DNA of 6,585 bases from Methanosarcinales archaeon (GCA_030672605.1 DAOVGE010000128.1:1-6585), one strand, 5' to 3'. Shown: positions 1 through 6,200, counted from the stretch's first letter. Made by a program: numbers and translations. Notes: generated by a model not told the origin, from the sequence alone.

Positions 1-187
1 ACCCTTCGCGCCTTTGCGTCCTTGCGTTGGATTGAAGAATAAAAACGCAAAGACGCGAGGGCGCAAGGGCGCAAAGATTAAATAAACCTCCTGATTGGCG
101 ATCGTGTGGTGTGTGCCTCGGTCTTGTGCATTTATGGCCAAATTGGCAATTACAAAAATCGCACTTTATGCTGGTCGCTGAGTATAA
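1..187. repeat. Repeat A, copy 1: ~180-bp interspersed direct repeat with hairpin
   Basis: This segment recurs at 6318-6496 in the same orientation. I count three substitutions (positions 30, 92 and 106) and one 8-nt difference over 187 bases. The left part is an imperfect inverted repeat: the arm at 4-29 pairs with about 43-76 around an AT-rich loop. Positions 61-76 hold two tandem near-copies of an 8-mer, and copy 2 has only one, as replication slippage would produce. The remaining ~110 bases carry no credible gene. No transposase or inverted termini are visible, and the true left end may lie outside the window. It could be a non-autonomous mobile element or a structured intergenic repeat. 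Confidence 0.9.
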
Positions 188-450
188 GCGGCGTCCGGCA
201 CTCGTGTTGTTGGATACTATGAATGGTGACGTTGTAGTGGCACGGGTCACGAGCCAGCAGGTGCAGACCAGGTATGATGTGAAATTGATCGAATAGAAAC
301 GTGCCGGGCTTTTGCTGCCATCGGTTGTATGATTGCACAAGTTGGCAACGTTGCAAAAAAACGCTTGCAGAACGACGGTTGGGTGTTTTGACGACAAAAG
401 ACACCTCAAGGGTCAAAGCGAAGATTCAACAGATTTGGGCTTCTGTTTGA
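187..450 (+). pseudogene. PemK/MazF-family toxin remnant, 5'-truncated and frameshifted
   Basis: PemK/MazF proteins are mRNA-cleaving ribonuclease toxins of type II toxin-antitoxin pairs. The reading frame from 186 gives KRRPALVLLDT, then DVVVARVTSQ and YDVKLIE, a pattern I recognise from this family. It is broken by TAG at 294-296, where a Trp codon (TGG) is expected, and by TGA at 330-332, inside VV*LHKLATL where the family has Arg (CGA). An extra A in the seven-A run at 355-361 then shifts the frame. The new frame reads TLAERRLGVLTTKDTSRVKA and on to a natural TGA at 448-450. The first ~20-25 codons, which hold the N-terminal beta strand, are missing because repeat A ends exactly where homology starts. 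No antitoxin gene is visible. The 61-codon frame from 111 is therefore a chance fusion of repeat and remnant. Confidence 0.78.
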
Positions 451-600
451 TGTTATCTAACCGGATCATGTGATCTCAACCACGACAACCAGATCACCCC
501 GCGGACGCCATGATTGTGCTGACTTCGCCGATGTTGGCAGCATCACCACGCTCGATGCGCTACTAATCCACATGGCTGCGGTCGGTCCAGATCGCACAAA

Positions 601-1680
601 TCAAGACACTGCCCGCCGCGCACGAAACAGAATATCCCCCACCCTCGCACGTCTGACAACGCTCCTGAGAATGTTTTTTGTCCCCACGAGATTGTGAGAG
701 TTCATATCGAGCACCATAACCCTCGCATCCATTCCGGCAACGATCGCCCCGCAGTTCAGACCGAGCGCAACCGCGCCTGCCCGTGTACACATCCCGAAGA
801 CCTGCTGCTCGCTCAACGAAAATAGTGACGATAGAAAGCGCATCTCAGCAAACATATCAACCGAATTGAACATCACGTTGTCAGTGCCGGCGGCAACCCG
901 AATCCCGGCGGCGAACATCTCCTCAACGGGTGGGAGACCAACACCGGTCAACAGATTCGATTGCGAGCAGACAACAACAGGAATGCTCTGGTCAGCGACC
1001 GCACGCAGATCATCAGGTGACGCATGCGTCAGGTGTATTAGGAGGTCAGGGTCCAGCTCCAGCGCGTCCCTGATATCAGTGGAATTGAGTTCTCCTGCGT
1101 GGATTGCAAAGATTCCCCCCTGTTCGTGTGTGCGCCTGGCGATTGCTTCTGCAACCCCTTCCGCATAGTCGTTGGTGCTGCTGATCCCGATGCCGTCAGC
1201 CAGTCCAAGGATCGAATCAATCTCATCCACGTTCTCGGGAGGGTTGGGTCTAGCAAGAATCGTTGTGTTAACAGAGACTCCTTCAATTGCGCGCAGGAGC
1301 GCCTGCACCCCATCCATGCCACCCTCTCTGAAATCCGCAAACGCGCACGTCCCGGTCGCAGCCATGTCGCAGACGCTCGCCCGAATCGCCCTGACAAGAT
1401 CGTGTGCGGCAGTCTCGCGCAACACGCGGTGCTTGAGTCCGTCTGGCGGGCGCACCAGACTGGCGATGTCTGTAATCTCGGGATCCTTCAGAACCGAGTC
1501 CCCGAGATGTGTGTGTGCATTCACAAAACAGGGCATGACAATCCCGTGCGCCTCGGAGTCAACAGACCCAGCCTCCTCGCAGACCTCAACGATTGCGCCA
1601 TCCCTGATTCGGATGTAGCCCGCAACCAGATCAAAATCCTCGCCTGCGAGGATGTTTCCAGAGAGCAGATATTCACGCAT
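601..1680 (-). CDS. Amidohydrolase-superfamily metal-dependent hydrolase (deaminase/chlorohydrolase-like)
   Basis: This 359-residue protein is a probable cytosolic TIM-barrel hydrolase of the COG0402 group, which deaminates or dechlorinates nucleobase-like and other heterocyclic substrates. The superfamily metal site can be read in order: HxH in NAHTHLGD (H56, H58), H194 with the likely catalytic E197 in AIHAGE, H216/H219 in HLTHAS, and D267 in GTDN. An N-terminal beta segment before the barrel and a C-terminal strand region (VMVLDMNS) match the usual composite sandwich domain. It is shorter than the ~400-450 residues of typical members such as archaeal 5'-deoxyadenosine deaminase, so I do not assign a substrate. 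The ATG at 1680 overlaps the stop of the upstream gene by 8 nt, so translation is probably coupled. It is the last gene of a minus-strand cluster. Confidence 0.85.
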   Translation of the reverse strand: MREYLLSGNILAGEDFDLVAGYIRIRDGAIVEVCEEAGSVDSEAHGIVMPCFVNAHTHLGDSVLKDPEITDIASLVRPPDGLKHRVLRETAAHDLVRAIRASVCDMAATGTCAFADFREGGMDGVQALLRAIEGVSVNTTILARPNPPENVDEIDSILGLADGIGISSTNDYAEGVAEAIARRTHEQGGIFAIHAGELNSTDIRDALELDPDLLIHLTHASPDDLRAVADQSIPVVVCSQSNLLTGVGLPPVEEMFAAGIRVAAGTDNVMFNSVDMFAEMRFLSSLFSLSEQQVFGMCTRAGAVALGLNCGAIVAGMDARVMVLDMNSHNLVGTKNILRSVVRRARVGDILFRARRAVS

Positions 1681-2320
1681 CGATGTAATCTCTCACGTTA
1701 TCTTCGATTTTGCTCTCGACCATCGCCTTGATCTTCTCGAAAATCTCGTGCATCTCCGAATCGCCATCCTGAATCGCTGACAACTGTTCAAGTATCTGAT
1801 ATGTCAGGAAAAGGTACGATTCGGGTTCGTCGGTTATGATGAGCGAATCGCTGTCTGCTCTTGTGAGTTTCATCGTGATACTGCGTGCCTTACCATCGGA
1901 TCCGTAATTGAGATCGAATCTCGTCTGTTCCAGTCCGTCAGGGTTCTTCAGACAGATCGCAGCATGCTCTGCCTTCGCACCATAGAGCGCGACGATGTAA
2001 CGGAGATACGTTATAACCGGGTCCGGAATCTTCAGTCGGCTATACTCTGCGAGCACCAGCGGATCGTTTGTAAACAACGGAAACGTTATAGTCCGCCCGA
2101 TATCCTCTCCGAATGCCAGAGCAAGAGCCATTGTGAGGTCGTCGTGCGTATCCTCGCCTATCTCTTCCAGATGATACTCTATCAACTTTTGGATATGCTG
2201 CCTCCCAACATCGCCTTTCAGGATCTTTGCGATTGCAGCACCGCCCTTGTTGATGTGTTCGTCCATCTCGGGGGTGAACACACTTATTTCGTCCTCGCTG
2301 GTCGTCTTTTTCCGTGGCAT
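1673..2320 (-). CDS. Hypothetical protein, 215 aa, acidic, helix-rich
   Basis: I do not recognise this family. The protein is soluble-looking, with no signal peptide or membrane segment. A short basic N-terminus (MPRKK) precedes a long acidic, probably helical body. A stretch near residues 70-110 (MALALAFGEDIG to LFTNDPLVLAEYSRLKIPDP) and a helical C-terminus (MHEIFEKIKAMVESKIEDNV) stand out. There are few cysteines and no obvious catalytic motif. I chose the ATG at 2320 because GGGAG lies at 2325-2330 just before it; an upstream in-frame ATG at 2350 lacks such a site. The stop lies inside the start of the amidohydrolase gene, which suggests co-translation and perhaps a shared process or complex. 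Base composition looks like its neighbours'. Confidence 0.75.
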   Translation of the reverse strand: MPRKKTTSEDEISVFTPEMDEHINKGGAAIAKILKGDVGRQHIQKLIEYHLEEIGEDTHDDLTMALALAFGEDIGRTITFPLFTNDPLVLAEYSRLKIPDPVITYLRYIVALYGAKAEHAAICLKNPDGLEQTRFDLNYGSDGKARSITMKLTRADSDSLIITDEPESYLFLTYQILEQLSAIQDGDSEMHEIFEKIKAMVESKIEDNVRDYIDA

Positions 2321-2382
2321 GTATCTCCCTGATTGGTTCTGGTGCCGCATCGGTTAAAATAGTATCTCAACGACCTGGGCTG

Positions 2383-2391
2383 ATTTAAAAT
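2383..2391 (-). promoter_or_regulatory. Putative TATA box upstream of the 215-aa gene
   Basis: On the minus strand the sequence reads ATTTTAAAT. Initiation about 25 nt downstream would fall near 2357 and leave a leader of roughly 37 nt that contains the ribosome binding site at 2325-2330. A second AT-rich stretch (CTATTTTAA, about 2354-2362) is closer to the gene. The box suggests the last two genes may be transcribed separately from the 177-aa gene as well as with it. Confidence 0.4.
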
Positions 2392-2411
2392 CCAAAACCG
2401 GGGCGTTTTGG
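2392..2411. terminator. Hairpin between the 177-aa and 215-aa genes, possible terminator
   Basis: CCAAAAC at 2392-2398 and GTTTTGG at 2405-2411 form a perfect 7-bp stem with a 6-nt GC-rich loop. It starts 9 nt after the stop of the 177-aa gene and is followed on the minus strand by ATTTTAAAT. It could help end transcription of that gene, or act as an operator beside the next gene's TATA box. The sequence does not decide between these. Confidence 0.35.
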
Positions 2412-2420
2412 GCGAATGAT

Positions 2421-2954
2421 TCACACTGACTGAGTGTACAGGTTCTGATGATCCCGATTCAACACGATCTGCTCGACAGTGCCCATGTAGATCGTACATG
2501 CCTGATCGTCTCGCTGTGCCGGTTGGAAGTCATACGTGAGCGGCTCGCTCTGTGGGCAGGTCTGCTCGATCACCTGCAGCAGCGTGATCGCCTCGGCACA
2601 GCCCTCGATTAACCCGATCGTCTCCTTCATGATCTGGCATGCATGCCGGAACGGGCAGGTGCCGCTGATTCTGATCTGAACAGCCCCCCCTGGTGCCGCG
2701 GTCATCGTGAAATCGTCCATATCAGGAATTAAGCTGGCAAAATTCAAAATTGCGTCTTCCAGTCGGTCAAAATGGGTCTCTGAATCCACACCCAACTCCT
2801 GCATCCAGATTAAAGCCGCTTCTCTGATGATCGGGTCAAAGAGCACGCGCGCGTCTCGGAATCGCAGATGCGATACCTTTGCCACTGCCGCAACCAGTGC
2901 ATGGCAGGACAATCCCGTTGAGTCGGTTTTTGCGGTAGATTCTCTTTCATTCAT
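2421..2954 (-). CDS. Hypothetical cysteine-containing protein, 177 aa, possible small-molecule-binding/sensor domain
   Basis: This soluble protein has no signal peptide or membrane segment. The N-terminal half looks helical (REAALIWMQELG, residues 44-55). The C-terminal half is a mixed alpha/beta region with spaced cysteines: C100 and C106 in GTCPFRHAC, C119, C133 and C153 (ACTIYMG), besides C17. A CPF motif, a mid-domain Cys and a late Cys before a hydrophobic strand loosely recall V4R and methanogen-output-type ligand-binding domains. That is a resemblance by eye, not an assignment. I chose the ATG at 2954 because the region upstream holds promoter-like sequence that would run through a longer reading from 2993. 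Only a weak GTGGG precedes the start. It is the first gene of the minus-strand cluster and may be a regulator or binding partner. Confidence 0.7.
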   Translation of the reverse strand: MNERESTAKTDSTGLSCHALVAAVAKVSHLRFRDARVLFDPIIREAALIWMQELGVDSETHFDRLEDAILNFASLIPDMDDFTMTAAPGGAVQIRISGTCPFRHACQIMKETIGLIEGCAEAITLLQVIEQTCPQSEPLTYDFQPAQRDDQACTIYMGTVEQIVLNRDHQNLYTQSV

Positions 2955-2978
2955 GCGTATTACCCACGCCGATTGGTG

Positions 2979-3006
2979 TATAGATATTTTCATTAATCTT
3001 AAATAT
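2979..3006 (-). promoter_or_regulatory. AT-rich promoter region of the minus-strand three-gene cluster
   Basis: The minus strand carries two TATA-like boxes: ATATTTAAG at about 3006-2998 and AAAATATCTATA at 2990-2979. The first predicts initiation near 2976, leaving a leader of ~22 nt before the ATG at 2954. The second would start transcription within a few bases of that ATG. Both argue against the in-frame ATG at 2993 as the true start. Confidence 0.45.
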
Positions 3007-3106
3007 TGGGGTCAAACAAACATCCAGAACTCGCGCTGTCTGACAAACATGCTCAACACTGTAGGGTGGCACTGTCTAAAAATCCAGTGATTTCCGCCGA
3101 TTTACT

Positions 3107-3199
3107 CGATTCGTGCCATTCGTTTATTCGCGTTATTCGTGATAAAATCGGCACCAAGAGATCACGAATGATGGCGAATGCCACGAATTACACGAATTT
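3107..3199. repeat. Repeat C: imperfect palindrome built of CGAAT/ATTCG units
   Basis: The left arm (3107-3143) is studded with ATTCG and the right arm (3161-3199) with CGAAT. Their ends match as inverted copies: TTCGTGAT at 3136-3143 against ATCACGAA at 3161-3168. The arms enclose a ~17-nt loop. The motif CACGAATTACACGAATT in the right arm resembles a dispersed intergenic repeat common in environmental prokaryotic genomes. A transcript would fold into a long hairpin. It has no coding content and could be a MITE-like or REP-like unit. Confidence 0.6.
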
Positions 3200-3314
3200 A
3201 TCTGCCACAAAATCCGAGTGTTTTCACTGAATAATTCGATTGTGCCCTGTAGGGTGTGAACCACAACACAGTCTGCGAAGCAGCGGCGCAGCCATCTCCA
3301 CAAGATTTCTGTGT

Positions 3315-3374
3315 TAATCTTGAGTGATCTCGTGGTTTTATATGCAAATATCCACACAATATTGAGTAAGTACT
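3315..3374 (+). repeat. Repeat B, copy 1 (60 bp, contains TATA-like box)
   Basis: This aligns without gaps to 6494-6553, with 47 of 60 bases identical by my count. The shared core is CTCGTGGTTTTATAT, followed after a variable stretch by CACACAA and finally GTACT. The TTTTATAT at 3336-3343 could be a TATA box predicting initiation near 3366, yet no supportable gene follows before the separate tRNA promoter. The left part, TCTTGAGTGATCTCGTGG, also resembles the reverse complement of repeat C's right arm, so B may be partly derived from that family. Confidence 0.6.
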
Positions 3375-3446
3375 ACCTGGCATCCTGCACAAAGCCTTGC
3401 TATGGCGCACCGTCCGGCACTGGATAAGTCGGGACACTCGATCTCT

Positions 3447-3460
3447 CGAAAGGTTAATAT
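3447..3460 (+). promoter_or_regulatory. BRE/TATA promoter of tRNA-Glu
   Basis: CGAAAGG followed by TTAATAT has the form of an archaeal BRE plus TATA box. Initiation about 26 nt after the box centre falls near 3483, roughly 13 nt before the mature tRNA 5' end, a usual spacing for a short tRNA leader. AGCAC/GTGCT at 3483-3498 is a small inverted repeat at the leader-tRNA junction. Confidence 0.6.
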
Positions 3461-3495
3461 GCGTCTGATGGCAAGGTATTGAAGCACGATCATGT

Positions 3496-3570
3496 GCTCC
3501 GATAGTGTAGCTCGGCCAATCATGCGGGGCTCTCAATCCCGCGACTCGGGTTCAAATCCCGATCGGAGCA
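3496..3570 (+). tRNA. tRNA-Glu (anticodon CTC)
   Basis: All four arms can be drawn. The acceptor stem pairs GCTCCGA (3496-3502) with TCGGAGC (3563-3569). The D arm contains AGCTCGGCCA, with a weak 13-22 pair. The anticodon stem CGGGG/TCCCG (3525-3529/3537-3541) encloses loop CTCTCAA, placing anticodon CTC at 3532-3534. The T stem TCGGG/CCCGA encloses TTCAAAT. The discriminator is A3570, and CCA is not encoded. There is no intron. The anticodon reads GAG codons. The gene lies 61 nt upstream of the EF-1alpha gene, with a separate promoter between them. Confidence 0.96.
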
Positions 3571-3574
3571 TTAT

Positions 3575-3589
3575 GAAAAGACTTAATAT
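3575..3589 (+). promoter_or_regulatory. BRE/TATA promoter of the EF-1alpha-rpsJ operon
   Basis: GAAAAGA (3575-3581) followed by CTTAATAT (3582-3589) has BRE/TATA form and predicts initiation near 3611, about 20 nt before the ATG. The AT-rich GATATATAAT at 3605-3614 is too close to the start codon to be the main box. Read-through from the tRNA promoter cannot be excluded. Confidence 0.5.
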
Positions 3590-3620
3590 CGAACAAACAG
3601 AGGAGATATATAATCCACCC

Positions 3621-3626
3621 AGGAGG
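3621..3626 (+). promoter_or_regulatory. Strong Shine-Dalgarno site of EF-1alpha
   Basis: AGGAGG ends 5 nt before the ATG at 3632. It fits the expected archaeal 16S tail and fixes the start codon. Confidence 0.85.
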
Positions 3627-3631
3627 AAGAC

Positions 3632-4900
3632 ATGGCAACAGAAAAGCCACACATGAATTTAGCAGTCATCGGACATATCGATCATGGAAAATCGACGCTT
3701 GTTGGTAGATTGCTCTACGAAACCGGAACCGTACCGGCGCACGTCATCGAGAAGTATAAAGCAGAAGCTGAAGAAAAGGGCAAGGGCTCATTCGCTTTTG
3801 CGTGGGTTATGGACTCGCTGAAAGAAGAGAGGGAGCGCGGAATCACAATTGACATAGCACACAAAAGGTTCGATACCAAAAAGTACTATTACACAATCGT
3901 GGACTGTCCCGGACACAGAGACTTCGTCAAGAATATGATCACCGGTGCGTCTCAGGCAGATGCAGCGGTTTTGACGGTCGATGCAAAGGACGGGGTCATG
4001 GATCAGACCAAAGAACATGTATTCCTGTCAAGAACGCTCGGAATAAACCAGGTAATCATCGCCATCAACAAGATGGATTCTGTTGATTACAGCGAGGACC
4101 GCTTCAACGAGGTCAAGGAAGATGTCAGCGCACTGGTCAAGATCGTCGGCTACAAACCAGACGATATAAACTTCATACCGACCTCTGCGTTATTCGGTGC
4201 AAACATAGCCGAAAAGAGCAGCGACACGGCATGGTACAAGGGACCAACCATTCTTGAGGCGCTCGACATGTTCACTGCGCCCGAGAAGCCGACGACCCTT
4301 CCACTGCGCATTCCGATTCAGGATGCATACACAATCTCCGGAATCGGCACGGTTCCGGTCGGGCGTGTCGAGACCGGCGTCATGAAACCAGGCGACAAGG
4401 TCACATTCATGCCAAGCGGCGCAACCGGTGAGGTCAAATCCATCGAGATGCACCACGAAGAGATCCCGGAAGCAACCCCTGGAGACAACATCGGGTTCAA
4501 TGTGAGAGGCGTTGGCAAGAAGGATGTACGACGGGGAGATGTCCTCGGACCTGCTAGTGCCCCGCCAACGGTTGCATCTGAGTTCACAGCACAGATTGTG
4601 GTTCTTCAGCATCCGTCAGCGATATCCGCCGGATACACACCAGTGTTTCACTGTCACACCGCGCAGACCGCGTGCACATTCTTATCGCTTGATAAGAAGC
4701 TCGATCCACGCAGCGGCGAGGTCCTTGAGGAGAACCCTTCCTTCATCAAAGCCGGTGATGCGGCTATCGTTACAATCATGCCAACGAGACCGATGGTGAT
4801 CGAAGAGGTCAACAAGATACCGCAGCTCGGCAGATTTGCGATTCGTGACATGGGAACAACTATTGCCGCTGGTATGTGCATCAGCACCAAGACGAAGTGA
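3632..4900 (+). CDS. tuf: Translation elongation factor EF-1alpha (EF-Tu)
   Basis: This cytosolic GTPase delivers aminoacyl-tRNA to the ribosomal A site. The protein has 422 residues, the normal archaeal length. The GTPase motifs are complete: GHIDHGKS at 14-21 (G1), T72 in RGITID (G2), DCPG at 91-94 (G3), NKMD at 146-149 (G4) and SAL at 185-187 (G5). Beta-barrel domains 2 (from about residue 222) and 3 (from about 315) follow, ending in GMCISTKTK. The Ile in GHIDHGKS matches methanosarcinal proteins as I know them. It is followed closely by rpsJ, the usual archaeal order. The EF-2 and S7/S12 genes that often precede it are absent; tRNA-Glu stands there instead. No abnormal residues are seen. 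Confidence 0.98.
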   Translation: MATEKPHMNLAVIGHIDHGKSTLVGRLLYETGTVPAHVIEKYKAEAEEKGKGSFAFAWVMDSLKEERERGITIDIAHKRFDTKKYYYTIVDCPGHRDFVKNMITGASQADAAVLTVDAKDGVMDQTKEHVFLSRTLGINQVIIAINKMDSVDYSEDRFNEVKEDVSALVKIVGYKPDDINFIPTSALFGANIAEKSSDTAWYKGPTILEALDMFTAPEKPTTLPLRIPIQDAYTISGIGTVPVGRVETGVMKPGDKVTFMPSGATGEVKSIEMHHEEIPEATPGDNIGFNVRGVGKKDVRRGDVLGPASAPPTVASEFTAQIVVLQHPSAISAGYTPVFHCHTAQTACTFLSLDKKLDPRSGEVLEENPSFIKAGDAAIVTIMPTRPMVIEEVNKIPQLGRFAIRDMGTTIAAGMCISTKTK

Positions 4901-4901
4901 T
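4894..4901 (+). promoter_or_regulatory. Shine-Dalgarno-like site deciding the rpsJ start
   Basis: GAAGTGAT, spanning the EF-1alpha stop codon, matches the consensus GAGGTGAT at seven of eight positions and ends 4 nt before the TTG at 4906. This supports TTG over the in-frame GTG codons at 4876 and 4897. The GTG at 4897 lies inside the site itself. Confidence 0.5.
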
Positions 4902-4905
4902 ATCT

Positions 4906-5217
4906 TTGAGTCAGAAGGCGCGGATACGGTTATCAGGCACAAATCCTGTGGAACTGGATAACATATGTAAGCAGGTTAGAGGTATAGCGGCGCGGACCGG
5001 AATTGAGATCGCTGGTCCGATCCCACTTCCGACCAGAAAGCTGGTGGTCCCGATCCGGAAGAGCCCGGATGGTGAGGGCACAGAGACCTGGGATCACTGG
5101 GAGATGCGCGTGCACAAGCGTTTGATTGATCTGGCAGCAGATGAACGAGCGCTACGGCAGCTTATGCGCATCGACGTTCCGAACAACGTTAACATCGAGA
5201 TCGTACTCGAGAATTAA
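4906..5217 (+). CDS. rpsJ: 30S ribosomal protein S10 (uS10)
   Basis: This small-subunit protein of the ribosome head has 103 residues when started at TTG 4906, matching the 102-104 residues usual in archaea. The conserved archaeal/eukaryotic signatures are present: QKARIRLSGTNP near the N-terminus, GPIPLPT at residues 37-43, then RKSPDGEG, TWDHWEMRVHKRLID at 61-75, RALRQLM and the terminal VNIEIVLE. The start is unusual (TTG) but is favoured by the homologous N-terminus and the site at 4894-4901. GTG at 4897, giving three extra residues, is the alternative. It begins 5 nt after the EF-1alpha stop and ends the operon, converging on the minus-strand gene 11 nt away. Confidence 0.96.
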   Translation: MSQKARIRLSGTNPVELDNICKQVRGIAARTGIEIAGPIPLPTRKLVVPIRKSPDGEGTETWDHWEMRVHKRLIDLAADERALRQLMRIDVPNNVNIEIVLEN

Positions 5218-5221
5218 TCGG

Positions 5222-5238
5222 TCATCAGTCATTGATGA
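5222..5238. terminator. Small inverted repeat between convergent genes
   Basis: TCATCA (5222-5227) and TGATGA (5233-5238) form a 6-bp stem with a 5-nt loop between the rpsJ stop and the last codons of the cyclophilin-like gene. The position suits a bidirectional terminator, but the stem is short and AT-rich and lacks a clear T run, so this is weak. Confidence 0.25.
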
Positions 5239-5600
5239 TCGATTGTGATATTCTCGCCATTGGAGACCTGCTTTAGAACAGTGGGGTCTCCTACAATTTT
5301 CCCGAAGACATTTACCGCGCTTGCAGGGCGTATCTCATCGCCGATGCTTGCAGGCGTCGGTCCAAAGAAGATGCAGAATGTATTCTGTGGCTGCCAGTAT
5401 CCAAGGGCACCAGGTTCGACGATCTCTTTTCGGTTCTCTTTCGGCGCAGCCACATCGGTTGAGAAATAGATCTCGTCGCCCCACGTGCTAACAGTACCGC
5501 TTATGGGCAGCGCGGCAAGGATTGCGGATACCGTCTCGGGGCAATGGTCGGAAAAAAGTTCTGCCTCGACCCGAACATTTTCTGCAACGATTCTAATCAT
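5229..5600 (-). CDS. Cyclophilin-like domain protein (DUF369 / Cyclophil_like family)
   Basis: This small cytosolic protein of 123 residues, the usual family size, appears to belong to the archaeal and bacterial cyclophilin-like fold family typified by Thermotoga TM1367. Visible signatures are CPETVSAILAALP (20-32), WGDEIYF (40-46), the central GALGYWQPQNTFCIFFGPTP (64-83), and PASAVNVFGKI (92-102). The fold resembles peptidyl-prolyl isomerases, but family members lack the classical cyclophilin active site and have no settled function. I chose the ATG at 5600, which overlaps the AMMECR1 stop by 8 nt. GTGGTGAT about 10 nt upstream is a plausible binding site. In-frame ATGs further upstream lie inside the AMMECR1 gene and precede the conserved start of the domain. 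Confidence 0.82.
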   Translation of the reverse strand: MIRIVAENVRVEAELFSDHCPETVSAILAALPISGTVSTWGDEIYFSTDVAAPKENRKEIVEPGALGYWQPQNTFCIFFGPTPASIGDEIRPASAVNVFGKIVGDPTVLKQVSNGENITIDHQ

Positions 5601-6177
5601 TTTCAACAACATCACCACTCGGTTCGATTTCAGCAAATATCCGCCCTTCGAATGAGTAGACTGCTGCGCCTGTGAGCCACGCGTCTGGTGGCAGCCCTGC
5701 TTTTACGCATGTCTGGCTGAGGAACTCCTCGGAATCAAAGCCCCACTCTTCTGCCACCTGCGGCAGAAGTAACCCCTGGTGAATGCCTTTCTTGACGATG
5801 AGTCCGTGTTTTCCGATCTTAACATGATCCGGCAGATCCCACGGATTTGCATCAATTTTGACCGGAGGTGTCAGTACCGTAACCTCAATTGCGATCTGTT
5901 CCAGCTCCTCGTGCCTGACAGGTGGGAATCTGGGATCATGCATCGCAGCACCCACGGCAGAGTCGAGAATCGCGTCCACAAGCGCCATAACTGGCTCAGG
6001 ATAGCCGATACACCCGCGCAGATCGTGGTCTTTATGCAGGGTCACGAATACCCCCCTCTTCTCTCTGAAAACCTCTGGTAAGTCACCAGTTTTCATATCC
6101 CCTCCGGAAAGGCGGGCTTCGATCGCTGATCGCGCCAATCTGACCGCGATTGCGCCCTCTCTCAGACTCAACATCAT
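5593..6177 (-). CDS. AMMECR1-domain protein
   Basis: This 194-residue protein belongs to the AMMECR1 family, found across archaea, bacteria and eukaryotes and of unsettled biochemical function. In prokaryotes the domain often occurs with Memo-like and radical SAM proteins. The hallmark LRGCIG is at residues 53-58, followed by DPRFPPV (81-87), EVTVLTPP (98-105), GLIVKKG (125-131), GLLLPQVA (135-142) and FLSQTCVKAGLPPDAW (152-167). These give a full-length domain, probably cytosolic. I start it at ATG 6177; a second ATG follows at 6174. The frame stays open to 6450, but that extension runs over a promoter and repeat A and has no family homology. It overlaps the downstream cyclophilin-like gene by 8 nt, so the two are probably co-translated. 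Confidence 0.93.
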   Translation of the reverse strand: MMLSLREGAIAVRLARSAIEARLSGGDMKTGDLPEVFREKRGVFVTLHKDHDLRGCIGYPEPVMALVDAILDSAVGAAMHDPRFPPVRHEELEQIAIEVTVLTPPVKIDANPWDLPDHVKIGKHGLIVKKGIHQGLLLPQVAEEWGFDSEEFLSQTCVKAGLPPDAWLTGAAVYSFEGRIFAEIEPSGDVVEND

Positions 6178-6200
6178 AGACCATTTACCGCAAACACCGC

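Larger units (their letters stand above)
3007..3446. other. Gene-free intergenic stretch with repeat elements
   Basis: I find no credible gene on either strand; all open frames are short, overlap each other and lack ribosome binding sites. The stretch holds repeat C (3107-3199), repeat B copy 1 (3315-3374), and a 10-mer, CTGTAGGGTG, present at 3059-3068 and 3247-3256 on either side of repeat C. CACTG and CAGTG at about 3070-3089 form a small inverted pair. The rest, 3375-3446, shows nothing I can name. Confidence 0.6.

Noticed and set aside
111..296. A 61-codon plus-strand frame as an intact small gene
   Set aside because: Its first half is repeat A sequence that also occurs at 6318-6496 in a non-coding setting, and its second half is a toxin fragment ending at a nonsense codon.
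451..600. Possible coding remnant downstream of the amidohydrolase (minus-strand frames without stops for ~30 codons)
   Set aside because: I see no family motif, start or ribosome binding site, and short open stretches are expected by chance at this base composition.
1099..1731. A 210-codon plus-strand frame
   Set aside because: It lies antisense to the amidohydrolase, whose metal-binding motifs establish the coding strand; there is no family signal or ribosome binding site.
2955..2993. Earlier ATG at 2993 for the 177-aa protein
   Set aside because: It adds 13 residues encoded by promoter-like AT-rich DNA, without a ribosome binding site.
3402..3482. A 26-codon frame (MAHRPALDK...) downstream of repeat B copy 1
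   Set aside because: It has no Shine-Dalgarno site and runs through the tRNA promoter; nothing supports translation.
4876..4905. Earlier GTG starts for rpsJ
   Set aside because: They add residues absent from archaeal S10 and lie inside the EF-1alpha gene or the binding site.
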